A program made the translations under genes and the position numbers. A model generated the notes under the pieces. That model worked only from the letters and a program-made list of their open reading frames with translations, was not told the DNA's origin and did not search any database. This document shows positions 33,792 to 43,668 of a DNA stretch of 64,000 nucleotides, piece after piece (position 1 is the stretch's first letter; the number at the start of each line of letters is the position of its first letter). Origin of the DNA: CAWBCR01 sp963787375 (GTDB lineage: Bacteria > Chloroflexota > Anaerolineae > Aggregatilineales > UBA3940); assembly GCA_963787375.1 (NCBI GenBank), contig CAWBCR010000026.1:1-64000 (forward strand). Reading direction: 5' to 3'.

Positions 33792-34785
33792 TCACCGGTT
33801 TGTTACTACAGACTTGACGGCTCTGATCACCTTCTCCGCGTTGGGCAGCGCGCTCTGCTCCAGATCGCGCGAGTACGGCAGCGGCACGTCCTCCTGGTTG
33901 ACGCGCTGCACCGGCGCGTCCATCCAGTCGAAGCACTCGTCCTGAATGCGGGCGGCCACCTCGCCGCTCACGTTGAAGTACGGGTGCGCTTCTTCGACGA
34001 CCACCGCGTGGTTGGTCTTCTTGAAGCTCTCGAAGACCGGCTCCAGGTCGAGCGGGCGCAGGTAGCGCAGGTCGATGACCTCGGCGCTGATGCCCTCCTG
34101 CTCAAGCTGTTTGGCCGCTTCCAGCGAGACCTGCACCATCTTGCCGTAGCTGACGATGGTCACGTCCGAGCCGGCGCGCTTCACGTCCGACTTGCCAATC
34201 GGGATGGTGTACTCGCCCGTCGGCACCTCGCCGCGAATTCTGGTACAGCGTGCTGTGCTCGACGAAAAGCACCGGATTGTCGTCACGAATCGCCGTCTTG
34301 AGCATCCCCTTGGCGTCGGCGGGCGTGCTGGGCACGGCCACGTACAGCCCGGGGAAATGCGCGAAGATCGGCTCCGGCGAATGCGAGTGCGTCGCGCCAA
34401 GCTGACGACCGCCGCCGGTGGTGGTGCGGATCACCAGCGGGCAGGTGAACTGTCCGCCGAACATGTAGTGCACCTTCGCGGCGCTGTTGATGATCGCGTC
34501 GAGCGCCAGGAAGGCGAAGTTGATGGTCATGATCTCGGCCACAGGCCGCAGGCCGTTCATGGCTGCGCCCGTCGCCGCGCCGACAATCGCCATCTCCGAG
34601 ATCGGCGTATCGCGCACGCGCTTCTCGCCGAACTCGTCGTAGAAGCCCCGCGTGACGGCGTAAGTGCCGCCCCACACGCCGACTTCCTCGCCCATGATGA
34701 ACACGCGCTCATCGCGCTTCATCTCTTCCCACAGCGCTTCAGACACCGCCTCGCGGAAGGTCATCGTCTTCAATTCGCCGCTCAT
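33792..34785 (-). CDS. pdhB: 2-oxoacid dehydrogenase E1 beta subunit, one frame break
   Basis: Starts MSGELKTMTFREAVSEALWE at 34785. Family blocks: VFIMGEEVGVWGGTYAVTRG, DTPISEMAIVGAATGAAMNG, RTTTGGGRQLGATHSHSPEP, then the C-terminal transketolase domain (DVTIVSYGKMVQVSLEAAKQ, AEVIDLRYLRPLDLEPV, VVEEAHPYFNVSGEVAARI). The frame breaks at GAATTC (34235-34240); deletion of one base gives LYQ-N/I-RGEVPTGEY, as expected. With E1alpha it forms the thiamine-diphosphate heterotetramer. It follows E1alpha by 22 bases. Confidence 0.92.
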
Positions 34786-34807
34786 CTGTTCACTCTTTAC
34801 TGCGCTA

Positions 34808-35770
34808 TCAGGCATAGACATCGGTAAACAAGTCCTCCTGCTGTGGGAAAGGGCTCTGGCGGGCGAACTCAATCGCCGCCTCAACCTCAGCCATGGCGGA
34901 CTCATCCGCGCGGTCGAGGTCGGCCTGTGTGGCCAGCTCCTCTTTCAACAGCACCTTGCCCCAGTTCTCGATCGGGTCTTCTTCTTTCATTTCCTCGACC
35001 TCGTGCGCGTTGCGATAGCGTTCGGGGTCGCCCATCGAGTGGCCCCGGTAGCGGTAGGTGATGGCCTCGACGAAGAACGGGCCGTTGCCCTTGCGCGCGT
35101 ACTCGACGCCCTCGCTGACCGTCTCGTACACGGCGTCGAGGTCCATGCCGTCCACCTGGATGCAGCACGGCATGCCGTAGGCCTCCGCCTTCTTGGCGAT
35201 GTCGGACACCGCCGAGGCGCGCGTGACGGCGGTGCCCATGCCGTACTGGTTGTTCTCGACCATCCACACCACGGGCAGCTTCCACACCGCTGACAGGTTC
35301 AGCGCCTCGTGGAAGTAGCCGATGTTGGTCGAGCCGTCGCCCATCATCGCCACGGTGACGCGGTCGTCGCCGTTATACTGGTCGGCCAGGGCCAGCCCCG
35401 CCGCCAGCGGCAGGTGCCCGCCGACGATGGCGTAGCCGCCCCAGAACCGCTTCTCTTTGTCGGCCAGGTGCATCGAGCCGCCCTTGCCCTTGCTGACGCC
35501 GGTCGTCTTGCCCAGCATCTCGGCCATCAGGTTGTTGGTGGGCAGCCCGGAGGCAATCGCCACGCCGTGATCGCGGTAGGCCGTGATCAGGTTGTCGTCG
35601 TCGCGCAGCGCGTAGCGCACGCCCATGGCGACCGCTTCCTGCCCGATGTACAGGTGCAGGAAGCCGCCAATATCGCCCGCTGCGTACAGCTCCGCACACT
35701 TCTCCTCAAAACGCCGGATCAGCGTCATGGTGCGGTAGGCATCAAGCTTCTGCTTTTTGGTTAAGGCCAT
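34808..35770 (-). CDS. pdhA: 2-oxoacid dehydrogenase E1 alpha subunit
   Basis: 320 residues starting MALTKKQKLDAYRTM. The thiamine-diphosphate motif runs from MGDGSTNIGYFHEALNLSAV to VENNQYGMGT. The loop YRYRGHSMGDPERYR with its potential regulatory Ser is conserved, and IGGFLHLYIGQEAVAMGV is typical of pyruvate (PdhA/AcoA-type) E1alpha. It decarboxylates the 2-oxoacid and passes the acyl group to E2 lipoate. The upstream frame to 35881 has no family similarity. First gene of the operon E1alpha, E1beta, ATP-grasp, GNAT, E2; no E3 gene is present in the window. Confidence 0.93.
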   Translation of the reverse strand: MALTKKQKLDAYRTMTLIRRFEEKCAELYAAGDIGGFLHLYIGQEAVAMGVRYALRDDDNLITAYRDHGVAIASGLPTNNLMAEMLGKTTGVSKGKGGSMHLADKEKRFWGGYAIVGGHLPLAAGLALADQYNGDDRVTVAMMGDGSTNIGYFHEALNLSAVWKLPVVWMVENNQYGMGTAVTRASAVSDIAKKAEAYGMPCCIQVDGMDLDAVYETVSEGVEYARKGNGPFFVEAITYRYRGHSMGDPERYRNAHEVEEMKEEDPIENWGKVLLKEELATQADLDRADESAMAEVEAAIEFARQSPFPQQEDLFTDVYA

Positions 35771-35809
35771 AGTCTGTCTCTCTCCACAATCCATACCGGG
35801 CACTAGGCG

Positions 35810-35825
35810 TACCCGTATCAGGGTA
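35810..35825. promoter_or_regulatory. Inverted repeat upstream of E1 alpha, possible operator
   Basis: TACCC-GTATCA-GGGTA lies 40 bases before the E1alpha start, followed by a further GTACCC. On the minus strand a TACAAT string (35828-35833) is adjacent, so the repeat would overlap a promoter. Regulator unknown. Confidence 0.35.
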
Positions 35826-35930
35826 GATTGTACCCAATCCCGCACGCATAAACACACCGCAGCAGGTTTAGTTGCTGCCAAATTCTACCAGCCGAGTCCG
35901 ATTTAGAACAGGGGTGGAACGTGCCGGAAG

Positions 35931-36975
35931 TCACGGCAGCGGGAACGTGGTGCGGCCCTCGACCGCGTCGAAGGCGGCCTGCTGCTGCTGGCATTCGGCA
36001 TAGACCGAGTCGATCTGCGCGTCGAGCGCGGAAGACATGTCGGTGCAGGTGGGCTGCGCGGCGACATCCGCCAGCCGCTGTGAAAGAAGCTGCGCGCAGC
36101 CGGTCGCGATCTGCCCGTGGTGCTCCTCGTGTGCGACGACGTGCTGGATGAAGGCGTCCCATTCGTCGGACAGGGTAGGGGCGTACGCGCCGGTGGGGAA
36201 TCCAGCGGGGATAGGTGTAGGTCAGGTCGAGGTGGATGGTGGCGTGGCCAAGCTGGCAGGTCGACGGCGTCTCGTAGGCCGACCACTCCATCCAGATGCG
36301 GTACGAGGTCATGGCGATAGACCGCTCGCCGCCGGGTTCTCCGGTGGCGGGCCCCTGCGTGTACAGCGCCTGCTGGACGCCCGCCACGTCCGAAGCCTCG
36401 AAGCTGTAATACTCCGACTGCGTGGTCACGATGACCTGCGGATCGATGTTCAGCGAAGCCTGCTGGACGTCGGTCGGCTGCGCCGGCGCGGTGACCATCA
36501 GCGGCGCGGAGGTCGACATCGGCAGCGCGATAGCGTCGGCTGAAGTGGACACGGCAGTTGGCTGCGACCTGCCCGGCAGCGCGACCGAGCCCAGCGCCGC
36601 CAGCGTCACCGCGCCGACACACAGCAGCACCCCGGCCATCGCCAGCGCGGCCGGGAAGGCACTGCGTCGAGCGCGCTGCTGCGGGATAGGCGCGGGGGCA
36701 GGCAGCGGAGCCGGCGGGGCCGCCGCGCGGGTGCGCTCGTAGCGGGCGCGCAGCGGGCCTACCGCCTGTTGCGCCCACGCGTCATCTGGGTCGATGGTCA
36801 GGATGTGCCGGGCCGCCACGAACGCCTCGTAGGCGTCGGGGGTCAGGAAGGCCAGCCACTTCAGCGCGTCGACCCGGCGGTTGTCGCGCTGGAGGATGGT
36901 GCGCAGAACCGTCAGGGCTTCCTGCTGATGGCCCGTGTTCGCCAGATCAATCGCGCGGAGAATCCAATCCTGCAT
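35931..36975 (-). CDS. Membrane protein with TPR-like N-terminus and DUF922 (HEEHH) domain, one frame break
   Basis: Starts MQDWILRAIDLANTGHQQEA, a short TPR-like region common in Chloroflexota (about 1-80), then a TM helix (AALAMAGVLLCVGAVTLAAL, about 105-125). The external part (residues about 185-340) matches DUF922, a predicted zinc-protease-like family: SYYSFEASDVAGVQQAL in similar form, YRIWMEWSAYETPSTCQLGH, then after a break at GAATC (36198-36202) DEWDAFIQHVVAHEEHHGQIA, with HExxH. After the break the frame continues to the stop at 35931. DUF922 activity is not established experimentally to my knowledge. Confidence 0.75.
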
Positions 36976-37131
36976 CAGGCTCTCGCCTCCCATGCTGCCA
37001 ATCATCGCACAAACCGGCCCAGACGGCTACTGGCCAAAGATACCCCCATCCGGGGCCATCATCTTGACGGATGCCCTACACTGCCCCGATAATGGAGTCA
37101 GCACACGCGAGCATCACGCGGAGGAGCACCC

Positions 37132-39306
37132 GTGAGCCAGCCTGACCCATCCCAGCGGCCTATCAATGTCAGCGTCGGCGGCGACGTGACCGGCACAGTG
37201 TTCGTCGCCGGGCGCGACGTGATCGTCAAAGAGCTGATCGTCCAGCAGGCCAGGCTGCGCGCGCTGCGGGCGATGCCCGTCAGCCCGCCCGAAATGCTGG
37301 TGGGGCGCGGCGCGTTGTTCGCGCGGGTCAGGGCCGCGCTCGAGGGCGGCGGCGCGGTATTGCTGTTTGGGCTGGGCGGTATGGGCAAGACCGCCCTCGC
37401 TGCGTCGCTGGCGTGCGCGGCGTTGCTCGACAGGCAGCGCTATCCGGGCGGCGTGTTGTGGCTCACCGCGCTTGACCGTTCATTGGAAGACCTGTGCGAC
37501 GAGGTACTGCGCCGCCTCGGCGAGCCAGAGCTGGTCAAGCAGCCCGCCGACGCCAAGCCCGCGCTTGTGCGCGACCGGCTGGGCGCGCTGCAATTGATGG
37601 TCACGCTGGACGACGTGGACGCCGCCAGCAAATCGGCTTTCGAATGGCAGAAGCAGGCGCAGCCGCCGGGTGCGCCGCTGCTCGTGACCAGCCGCGCCGA
37701 ATTGGACGGCTTCGACGGCGAGGAAGTCGCCGAACTGGAGCGCGCCAACTCGCTGCGGCTGCTGCGCCACGCCGCCGGGCGCACCGGTGACATGCTGTCG
37801 CCGCCCGCCGCTGACGCCATTTGTGCCGCACTGGGCGATCACCCGCTGGCGCTGGAAGTCGCGGGGGCGCACCTCAAGCGCCGCCCGGTCGACCCCGACG
37901 AACTGCTCGATGACCTGGGCGCGGCGCACGAGCGCATCAAGGCGCTGACCATCGGCGCGGGCAGCAGCAAAGATACCTCCGTCTACCTCTCGCTCGACCT
38001 GTCGTGGCAGCCGCTCAGCGCCGAGCAGCGGCGCGTGCTGGCGCGGCTGTGCGCCTTCTTCGCCGAGACCACCGTCGACGCGCTGCTGATGCGCGCCGCC
38101 GGCCTTGAGCGGTTGCCGTATAAAGAAACAGCCGGCGCGCTGTACAATGTCTCGCTGCTGCACGAGCGCGCCGGGCGCTGGTCGGTGCACGCGCTGGTGC
38201 GGGCCTTCGTGCGGGCTGCGCTGGGTGAGGAGGAGTGGCTGGTTGCGCAGCGGGCCGACACGGCAGGCTGCGTGTTCTTTGCGCACGATCACGTGGGTGG
38301 TGAGCCGGACGACATCGACGCGCTGGATGCCGAGCGGGTCAACCTGCTGGGCGCGGCGCAGTGGGCCGCCGAGCACGGCTACCCCGACATGGTCAACCAG
38401 CTTGCCTGGGACCTGGTCGGCAGCCAGTTCCTCGACATGCGTGGCTATGCGCGCGAGGCCGTCACCCTGCTCGACGCGGCGGTCGCGGCGGCACGCGCGC
38501 TCGACGACCGGCAGTCCGAGGCGGTGTACCTGATGCATCACGGGCTGGCGCTGTCTGACCTGGGGCAGTACGCCGCCGCGCTTAAATCGTACGAGCACTC
38601 GCTGGTGATCCGTCGCGAAACGGGCGACCGCGATGGCGAGAGCCGCGTGCTGGCCAACCTCGGTACGTTGCACCTCACCCAGGGGCGCATCGACGAGTCG
38701 GCGGCGTGCTACGACCAGGCGATCCGGATCGCCTTTGAGACCGGCGACACGCGCAACGCGGCGATTTACCTGGGCAACATCGCGGCCATCTACCGCTATC
38801 GCAAGGAATACGAACGGGCCGACGAGGCATTCCACCTGGCGCTCAAGACGGCCCGTGACCTCGACGCGCCGCGCTTCGAGGCGAACGTGCTGGGCAGCCT
38901 GGGCAGCCTGTACGCCGAGCGGGGCAACGCGCCGCAGGCGGTCGAGCACTACCAGCAGGCGCTGAACATCGTGCGCAGCATCGGCGACTGGACCGGCGAG
39001 GCGGCGCTGCTGGACAACCTGGGTGCGGTCTATACCAGCCAGAGCGCCTACGACAAGGCCCGCCAGGTGTACAACAAGGCGCTCGACGTGAACCGCCAGT
39101 CTGGCAACCGGCTGGGCGAAGGTATGACGCTGCTCAACATGGCGATCCTCGACGCCGACGAGGCGCGCACGCAGCAGGCCGTCGCCCGCGCCGAGCAGGC
39201 ACGCAACATCTTCGCCGATCTTGGCTCGCGCTACATCCACAACTGCGACGGGCTGCTGTCCATGCTGCGCGGCAGCCCACCACCTCAACCCCCGGAGAAC
39301 GCATGA
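37132..39306 (+). CDS. STAND-family NTPase with TPR repeats
   Basis: 724 residues. A short beta-rich N-terminal module INVSVGGDVTGTVFVAGRDV (about 11-30) is of a type often attached to STAND proteins in bacteria with complex signalling. The NTPase follows: P-loop LFGLGGMGKT at about 79-88, Walker B LMVTLDDVD, sensor LLVTSRAEL and GxP-like GDHPLALEVAG, which is the NB-ARC-like/STAND arrangement. A winged-helix region is followed by at least six TPRs (about 440-700), for example ESRVLANLGTLHLTQGRIDE. STAND proteins are ATP-driven switches; no effector domain is fused here. The stop overlaps the start of the first DegV gene (ATGA), so a DegV protein may be its partner. Confidence 0.88.
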   Translation: MSQPDPSQRPINVSVGGDVTGTVFVAGRDVIVKELIVQQARLRALRAMPVSPPEMLVGRGALFARVRAALEGGGAVLLFGLGGMGKTALAASLACAALLDRQRYPGGVLWLTALDRSLEDLCDEVLRRLGEPELVKQPADAKPALVRDRLGALQLMVTLDDVDAASKSAFEWQKQAQPPGAPLLVTSRAELDGFDGEEVAELERANSLRLLRHAAGRTGDMLSPPAADAICAALGDHPLALEVAGAHLKRRPVDPDELLDDLGAAHERIKALTIGAGSSKDTSVYLSLDLSWQPLSAEQRRVLARLCAFFAETTVDALLMRAAGLERLPYKETAGALYNVSLLHERAGRWSVHALVRAFVRAALGEEEWLVAQRADTAGCVFFAHDHVGGEPDDIDALDAERVNLLGAAQWAAEHGYPDMVNQLAWDLVGSQFLDMRGYAREAVTLLDAAVAAARALDDRQSEAVYLMHHGLALSDLGQYAAALKSYEHSLVIRRETGDRDGESRVLANLGTLHLTQGRIDESAACYDQAIRIAFETGDTRNAAIYLGNIAAIYRYRKEYERADEAFHLALKTARDLDAPRFEANVLGSLGSLYAERGNAPQAVEHYQQALNIVRSIGDWTGEAALLDNLGAVYTSQSAYDKARQVYNKALDVNRQSGNRLGEGMTLLNMAILDADEARTQQAVARAEQARNIFADLGSRYIHNCDGLLSMLRGSPPPQPPENA

Positions 39307-40155
39307 TCAAGATCGTCAGCAATTCCAGCATCAACCTGCCGCAGGAGATCGTCGACGCGCTGGACATCACGCTCGTGCCGGCTTACGTCGTCTTCGGCGA
39401 GGAAGAACTGCGCGAGAACGTCGACATCTCCACCGGCGACGTCCTGGCCCGGCTGGAGGCCGATCACAGCTTCCCCATGACCAGCCAGCCGCCGCCCGCC
39501 GACTTCGAGGCGGCGTACCGCGCCGTGCTGGCGAAGCACCCCGGCGCGACGATCCTGTCGCTGCACATCACCGGCGCGTCGAGCGGGACGGTGTCGTCGG
39601 CGCTGCGGGCCGCTGCCGCGCTGCCCGGCGCCGACATCCGCATTTTCGACACGCGCGCCTTTTCCATCGCGCAGGCGCTGATGGTCCGGCAGGCGGCGCT
39701 GATGGCCTCGCTGGGCGAGACGTCCGACGTGATCCTGGCGCGGCTGGCCGACATGCGCGACCGCGTCCAGACGTTCTTCGTGCTCGACACGCTCGACTAC
39801 GTCTACAAAGGCGGGCGCATCGGGCGGGCGGCGCACCTGGTCGGCTCGCTGTTGAGCATCAAGCCGGTGCTGACCGTCCGCGACGGCGTGATGAAATCAT
39901 ATCGCGCGCTTCCGCACGCGCTCGCAGGCCATCGCCGCGCTGCGCAATCTCCTGTGCCGCGCAGGGGACGGTGTGCGCGGCCTTCAGGTGGCTATCGGCT
40001 ACGCCGTGCACAGCCTCGACGCGCACAGGCTGGCCGACGAGTTCCGCGCGGCGCTCGCGCCGGACGTGCTGCTCGTCACAGAGGTCGGCGCGGCGCTGGG
40101 GGTTTACACCGGGCCTGGCGCGCTGGGCATCACCTGGTACGCGCCGCCGTCATAA
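39303..40155 (+). CDS. DegV family protein 1 of 5, one frame break
   Basis: Starts MIKIVSNSSINLPQEIVD in the stop codon of the STAND gene. It has the DegV hallmarks: the ligand-loop start SLHITGASSGTVSSAL, DTRAFSIAQALMV, and TFFVLDTLDYVYKGGRIGRA. DegV/FakB proteins bind a fatty acid and present it to a kinase (FakA) or another partner. The frame breaks at GAAATC (39893-39898); the true string is probably GAATC, after which FRTRSQAIAALRNLL continues in another frame to GVYTGPGALGITWY. It is the most divergent of the array at its start (Asn for Asp in VSNSS). Confidence 0.85.
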
Positions 40156-40196
40156 GGGCGTGGGCCTCATCCCACATACATAGAAAGAGCATCCTC

Positions 40197-41058
40197 ATGA
40201 TCCAGATCGTCACCGATACGACCGCCGGGCTGCCGCAGGAGAATCGTCGACGAGTTCGCCATCCCGGTCATCCCGCAGTACGTGCACTTCGGCGAGGAAA
40301 CCTTCCGCAACTCGCTTGACATGAGCGCGACGGAGTTCTACGCCGCGCAGGCTGCCGCCGCCGACCTGCCCAAGACCAGCGCCCCGCCCATCGGCGACTT
40401 TCTGCCGGTGTTCGAGCAGGTGCTGGGCCGCGATCCATCGACGACCATCCTGTGCATCCACCCCAGCGCCGAGGTCAGCGGCACGGTGCGCTCGTGCTAC
40501 CCGGCTGCCCAGCAGTTCCCCGACGCCGACATCCGCATTTTCGACACGCGCTCGGTGTCGGTGGGGCTGGGGCTGATCGTGTGGGAGGCGGCGCGCATGG
40601 CCCGCGATGGCGCGCCTATCGACGCGATCCTGGCCCGCATGGCGCACATGCGCGACAACCTGAATGTGTACTTCATCGTCGACACGCTGGAGTACCTGGC
40701 CAAGGGCGGGCGGATTGGTCGCGCTTCGCACCTGATGGGCACGCTGCTCGACATCAAGCCGATCCTGATGCTGTGTGACGGTGTCGTGGAGAGCCACAGC
40801 AAGGCCCGCACCCGCAAGCGGGCGCTGGCGCAGATGCACGACATGGCCGTCGCCGGGGCGGCGCACAGCCAGCCTGGTCAGCGCCTGTACATGGGCGTGG
40901 CGCACGCCGTGTGCGAGGACGAGGCGCGCGCCTTCGCCGATGGGCTGCAATCCACCCTCCACCCCGATCTGTTCCTGTTCAGCGAGCTGGGCCCCTCGAT
41001 TGGCGTCCACGCTGGCCCCGGCACGCTGGCCGTGTCCTGGGTGACGGTGCCGGATTAG
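40197..41058 (+). CDS. DegV family protein 2 of 5, one frame break
   Basis: Starts MIQIVTDTTAGLPQE; the frame then breaks at GAATC (40241-40245), and the second frame carries IVDEFAIPVIPQYVHFGEET and the rest: CIHPSAEVSGTVRSC, DTRSVSVGLGLIVWEAA, YFIVDTLEYLAKGGRIGRA and the C-terminal HAGPGTLAVSWV. All conserved DegV blocks are present. Gap to the previous stop is 41 bases. Ligand is presumed to be a fatty acid by family; the loop residues differ between the paralogues, which may mean different chain specificities. Confidence 0.85.
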
Positions 41059-41061
41059 GCC

Positions 41062-41898
41062 GTGACCCGCGTCGTCACCGACAGCAGCGCGTGCTTGCCG
41101 GGCGACCTGGCCGCCGATGCCGGGGTCGTCGTCGTGCCGTCGTTCCTGCTGTTCGAGGGCGCGCTGATCCGCGAGCTGGTCGAGCTGCCCGCGGATCAGT
41201 TCTGGCGCTACCTCGCCACGCAGCCCGACGCGATCCCGCGCCCGGCTGCGCCGCCGCCCGGCGTGATGATCGCCGCTGTACGACCGGCTCGTCGCCGATG
41301 GGCCGGTCGACCCTATTGTGTCGATCCACGTCTCGGCGGAATTGAGCGGCACGCTCGACGCGGCGCAGCAGGCAGCCGATCAGTTCCCCGGCTTCCCGCT
41401 GCACGTCGTCAACTCGCGGGCGTGCCTGCTGGGCGAGGGCTGCTGGCGCTTTCGGCGGCGGAGATGGCGCAGGGCGGCGCGCCGGCACCCGACGTGCTGG
41501 ACTGGCTTGACGAAGCGCGCACGCGGCTGTGGATGACCTGCTTGGTCGACCTTTCGGCGGCGGGCGGGCCGGTGTGGCGCGAGGTCGCTGCGCCGGGCAG
41601 CGGCTCCGGCTGGGCGCTGCTTGCGCTGCGCGATGGTGCATTGGTCGAGCAGGCGCGGTTTTCGGCCCGCGTCGATGGGCTGGCCGCGCTGCGTGCTGCC
41701 GCGCTCGACGCTGCCGGGCACGGCGGGCAGATCGGCGTGATGCACGGCGCGTGCCCCGGCGACGCGGCCCGGCTGGCCGGCGACCTGCGCGCGGCAGCCG
41801 ATCCGCAGCGGCTGCTGCTGGCGCTCATCAGCCCGGCGTTTGGTGTATACTTGGGCCTGCACGCCATCGCGGCGTGCGCGCTCCCCGCGCAGGCGTAG
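41062..41898 (+). CDS. DegV-like protein 3 of 5, divergent, two frame breaks
   Basis: GTG start three bases after copy 2. VTDSSACLPGDLAADAGVVV opens a DegV fold, but the protein is the most degenerate of the array: the GGRxGRA block expected after the DTL motif is not recognisable (LVDLSAAGGPVWREVAAPG instead). The frame shifts near 41272 (extra base before LYDRLVADGPVDPIVSIHVS) and returns near 41435, where a G in a GGGG run was probably lost (GEG-LLALSAAEMA). Loss of the ligand-binding loop suggests a subunit with a non-binding role, or decay. Confidence 0.7.
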   Translation: MTRVVTDSSACLPGDLAADAGVVVVPSFLLFEGALIRELVELPADQFWRYLATQPDAIPRPAAPPPGVMIAAVRPARRRWAGRPYCVDPRLGGIERHARRGAAGSRSVPRLPAARRQLAGVPAGRGLLALSAAEMAQGGAPAPDVLDWLDEARTRLWMTCLVDLSAAGGPVWREVAAPGSGSGWALLALRDGALVEQARFSARVDGLAALRAAALDAAGHGGQIGVMHGACPGDAARLAGDLRAAADPQRLLLALISPAFGVYLGLHAIAACALPAQA

Positions 41899-41915
41899 AG
41901 TGAACGAGGCGAGCC

Positions 41916-42768
41916 GTGACCAGAATAGTCACCGATTCGGGCATCAACCTGCCCAAGGCGCTGATCGACGAGCACCGCATCGCGGTGGTGGCCGGGCATA
42001 TTGTGTTTGGCGAGGAGTCGATCCCCGATTACCCTCGACCTGACCGCCGCCGAGTTCTACCGGCGGCTGGCCGCCTCTGAAAAACTGCCCACCAACCGCG
42101 ACTCGACCGTGCGCGACTTCCGCGAGGTGTACAACCAGGTGCTGGCCCAGTCGCCCGGTGAGCCGATCCTCTCGATCCATGTTTCGGAGGCGCTGGCGAT
42201 CACCATCGGCATGGCGCGACAGGCGGCGGCGCTGCTGCCGACGGCGACAATCCGCATCCTGAACTCGAAGTCGGTGTCGCTGGGCCAGGGGCTGATCGTG
42301 TATGAGGCGGCCCGCATGGCGCGCGACGGCAAATCGGTGGCCGAGATACTGGTCCGGTTGAGCGCGCTGCGCGATCAGCTCAAGCTGTACTTCATGGTCG
42401 ACACGCTGGAGTACCTGGCCAAAGGCGGGCGCGTCGGCTCGACGGAGCGGCTGTTCGGGACGCTGCTCGGCGTCAAGCCCGTGCTGACGATGCGAGACGG
42501 CAGCGTGCAGCCGCATTCGCAGCACCGCACGCGGGTGCGCGGTATTGCTGCCCTGCGCGACCTCGCCGTCAGCGCCGCCGCAGGCCAGCACGGCCTCGTG
42601 CTGGGTGTGGCGCACGCGGTGTGCGAGGGCGATGCCAACGAACTGGCCGAGGAACTCAAGCGCAAGCTCAACCCCGACCGAGTGATCGTGACCGAGATCG
42701 GGCCGGCGGTCGGCACGCACACCGGGCCGGGCGCGCTGGCCGTTGGATTGTACGGCGCAGAACGATGA
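41916..42768 (+). CDS. DegV family protein 4 of 5, one frame break
   Basis: GTG start (VTRIVTDSGINLPKALID). After VFGEESIPDY the frame breaks near 42030; the second frame continues LDLTAAEFYRRLAASEKLPT and the rest. Conserved blocks: SIHVSEALAITIGMARQAA, NSKSVSLGQGLIVYEAARMA, YFMVDTLEYLAKGGRVGS, GVAHAVCEGDANELAEEL and EIGPAVGTHTGPGALAVGLY. It is closest to copy 5, with long runs of identity, indicating recent duplication. Confidence 0.85.
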
Positions 42769-42803
42769 ACGGTCCATTTCTCACTCGAACAGGATAGCCA
42801 CAC

Positions 42804-43653
42804 GTGATCAGGATTGTCACCGACGGGGGTCTTAACCTGCCCGCTGCGCTGGTCGAGCAGCACGCGATCACGGTCATCGCCGGGCACGTCGATTTTGGCG
42901 AGGAGTCGATCCGCGACTACCCTATGCCCAGCGCTGCCGAGTTCTATAGGCGGCTGGCTGCCGCCGAGAAGCTGCCCACCACCCGCAACTCGACGATCCG
43001 CGATTTCCGCGAGCTTTACAGCGGCGTGCTGGCCCGCTGGCCCGAACTCGCAGATCCTCTCGATCCACGTCTCGGAGGTGCTGGCGACGACGATCACCAT
43101 GGCGCGGCAGGCGGCGGCGCTGCTGCCGATGGCGACCATCCGCATCTTCGACTCGAAGTCGGTATCGCTGGGGCAGGGGCTGATGGTCTACGAGGCGGCG
43201 CGGCTGGTCCGCGATGGCCGCTCGATGACCGAGATCCTGGAGCGGCTGGCCAGGGTGCGCGACCGGATGAAGGTGTACTTCCTGGTCGACACGCTGGACT
43301 ACCTGGCGAAGGGTGGGCGCGTGGGCTCGGCGTCGCGGGTGATGGGCACGCTGCTGAACGTCAAGCCGGTGCTGGAGATGCGCGACGGGAGCGTCGAGCC
43401 GCACTCGCAGCACCGCACGCGGGCGCGCGGCATCGCCGCCCTGTACGACCTGGCAATCCGGGCGGCGACGGGCCAGCGCGGGCTGGTGCTGGGCGTGGCG
43501 CACGCTGTGGCCGAGGACGACGCCAACCAGCTTGCCGAGGACCTCAAGAAGCGGCTCAAGCCCGACGAGGTGATCGTGACCGAGATCGGGCCGGCGGTCG
43601 GCACGCACGCCGGGCCGGGTGCGCTGGCGGTCGGGCTGTACGGCGTGGCTTGA
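42804..43653 (+). CDS. DegV family protein 5 of 5, one frame break
   Basis: GTG start (VIRIVTDGGLNLPAALVEQ). Continuous to LYSGVLARWP, then the frame breaks at GAACTC (43044-43049); removing one A gives DSQILSIHVSEVLATTITMA and restores the gene. The rest is a complete DegV: DSKSVSLGQGLMVYEAARLV, YFLVDTLDYLAKGGRVGSAS, MRDGSVEPHSQHRTRARGI, EIGPAVGTHAGPGALAVGLY. Sixteen bases separate its stop from the membrane protein that ends the operon. Confidence 0.87.
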
Positions 43654-43668
43654 TCGTCGAGGTGGGAA

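Noticed and set aside
39303..43653. Programmed frameshifting in the degV array
   Set aside because: The breaks are at different places in each copy, do not follow a slippery heptamer, and most sit at GANTC strings that also break unrelated genes.
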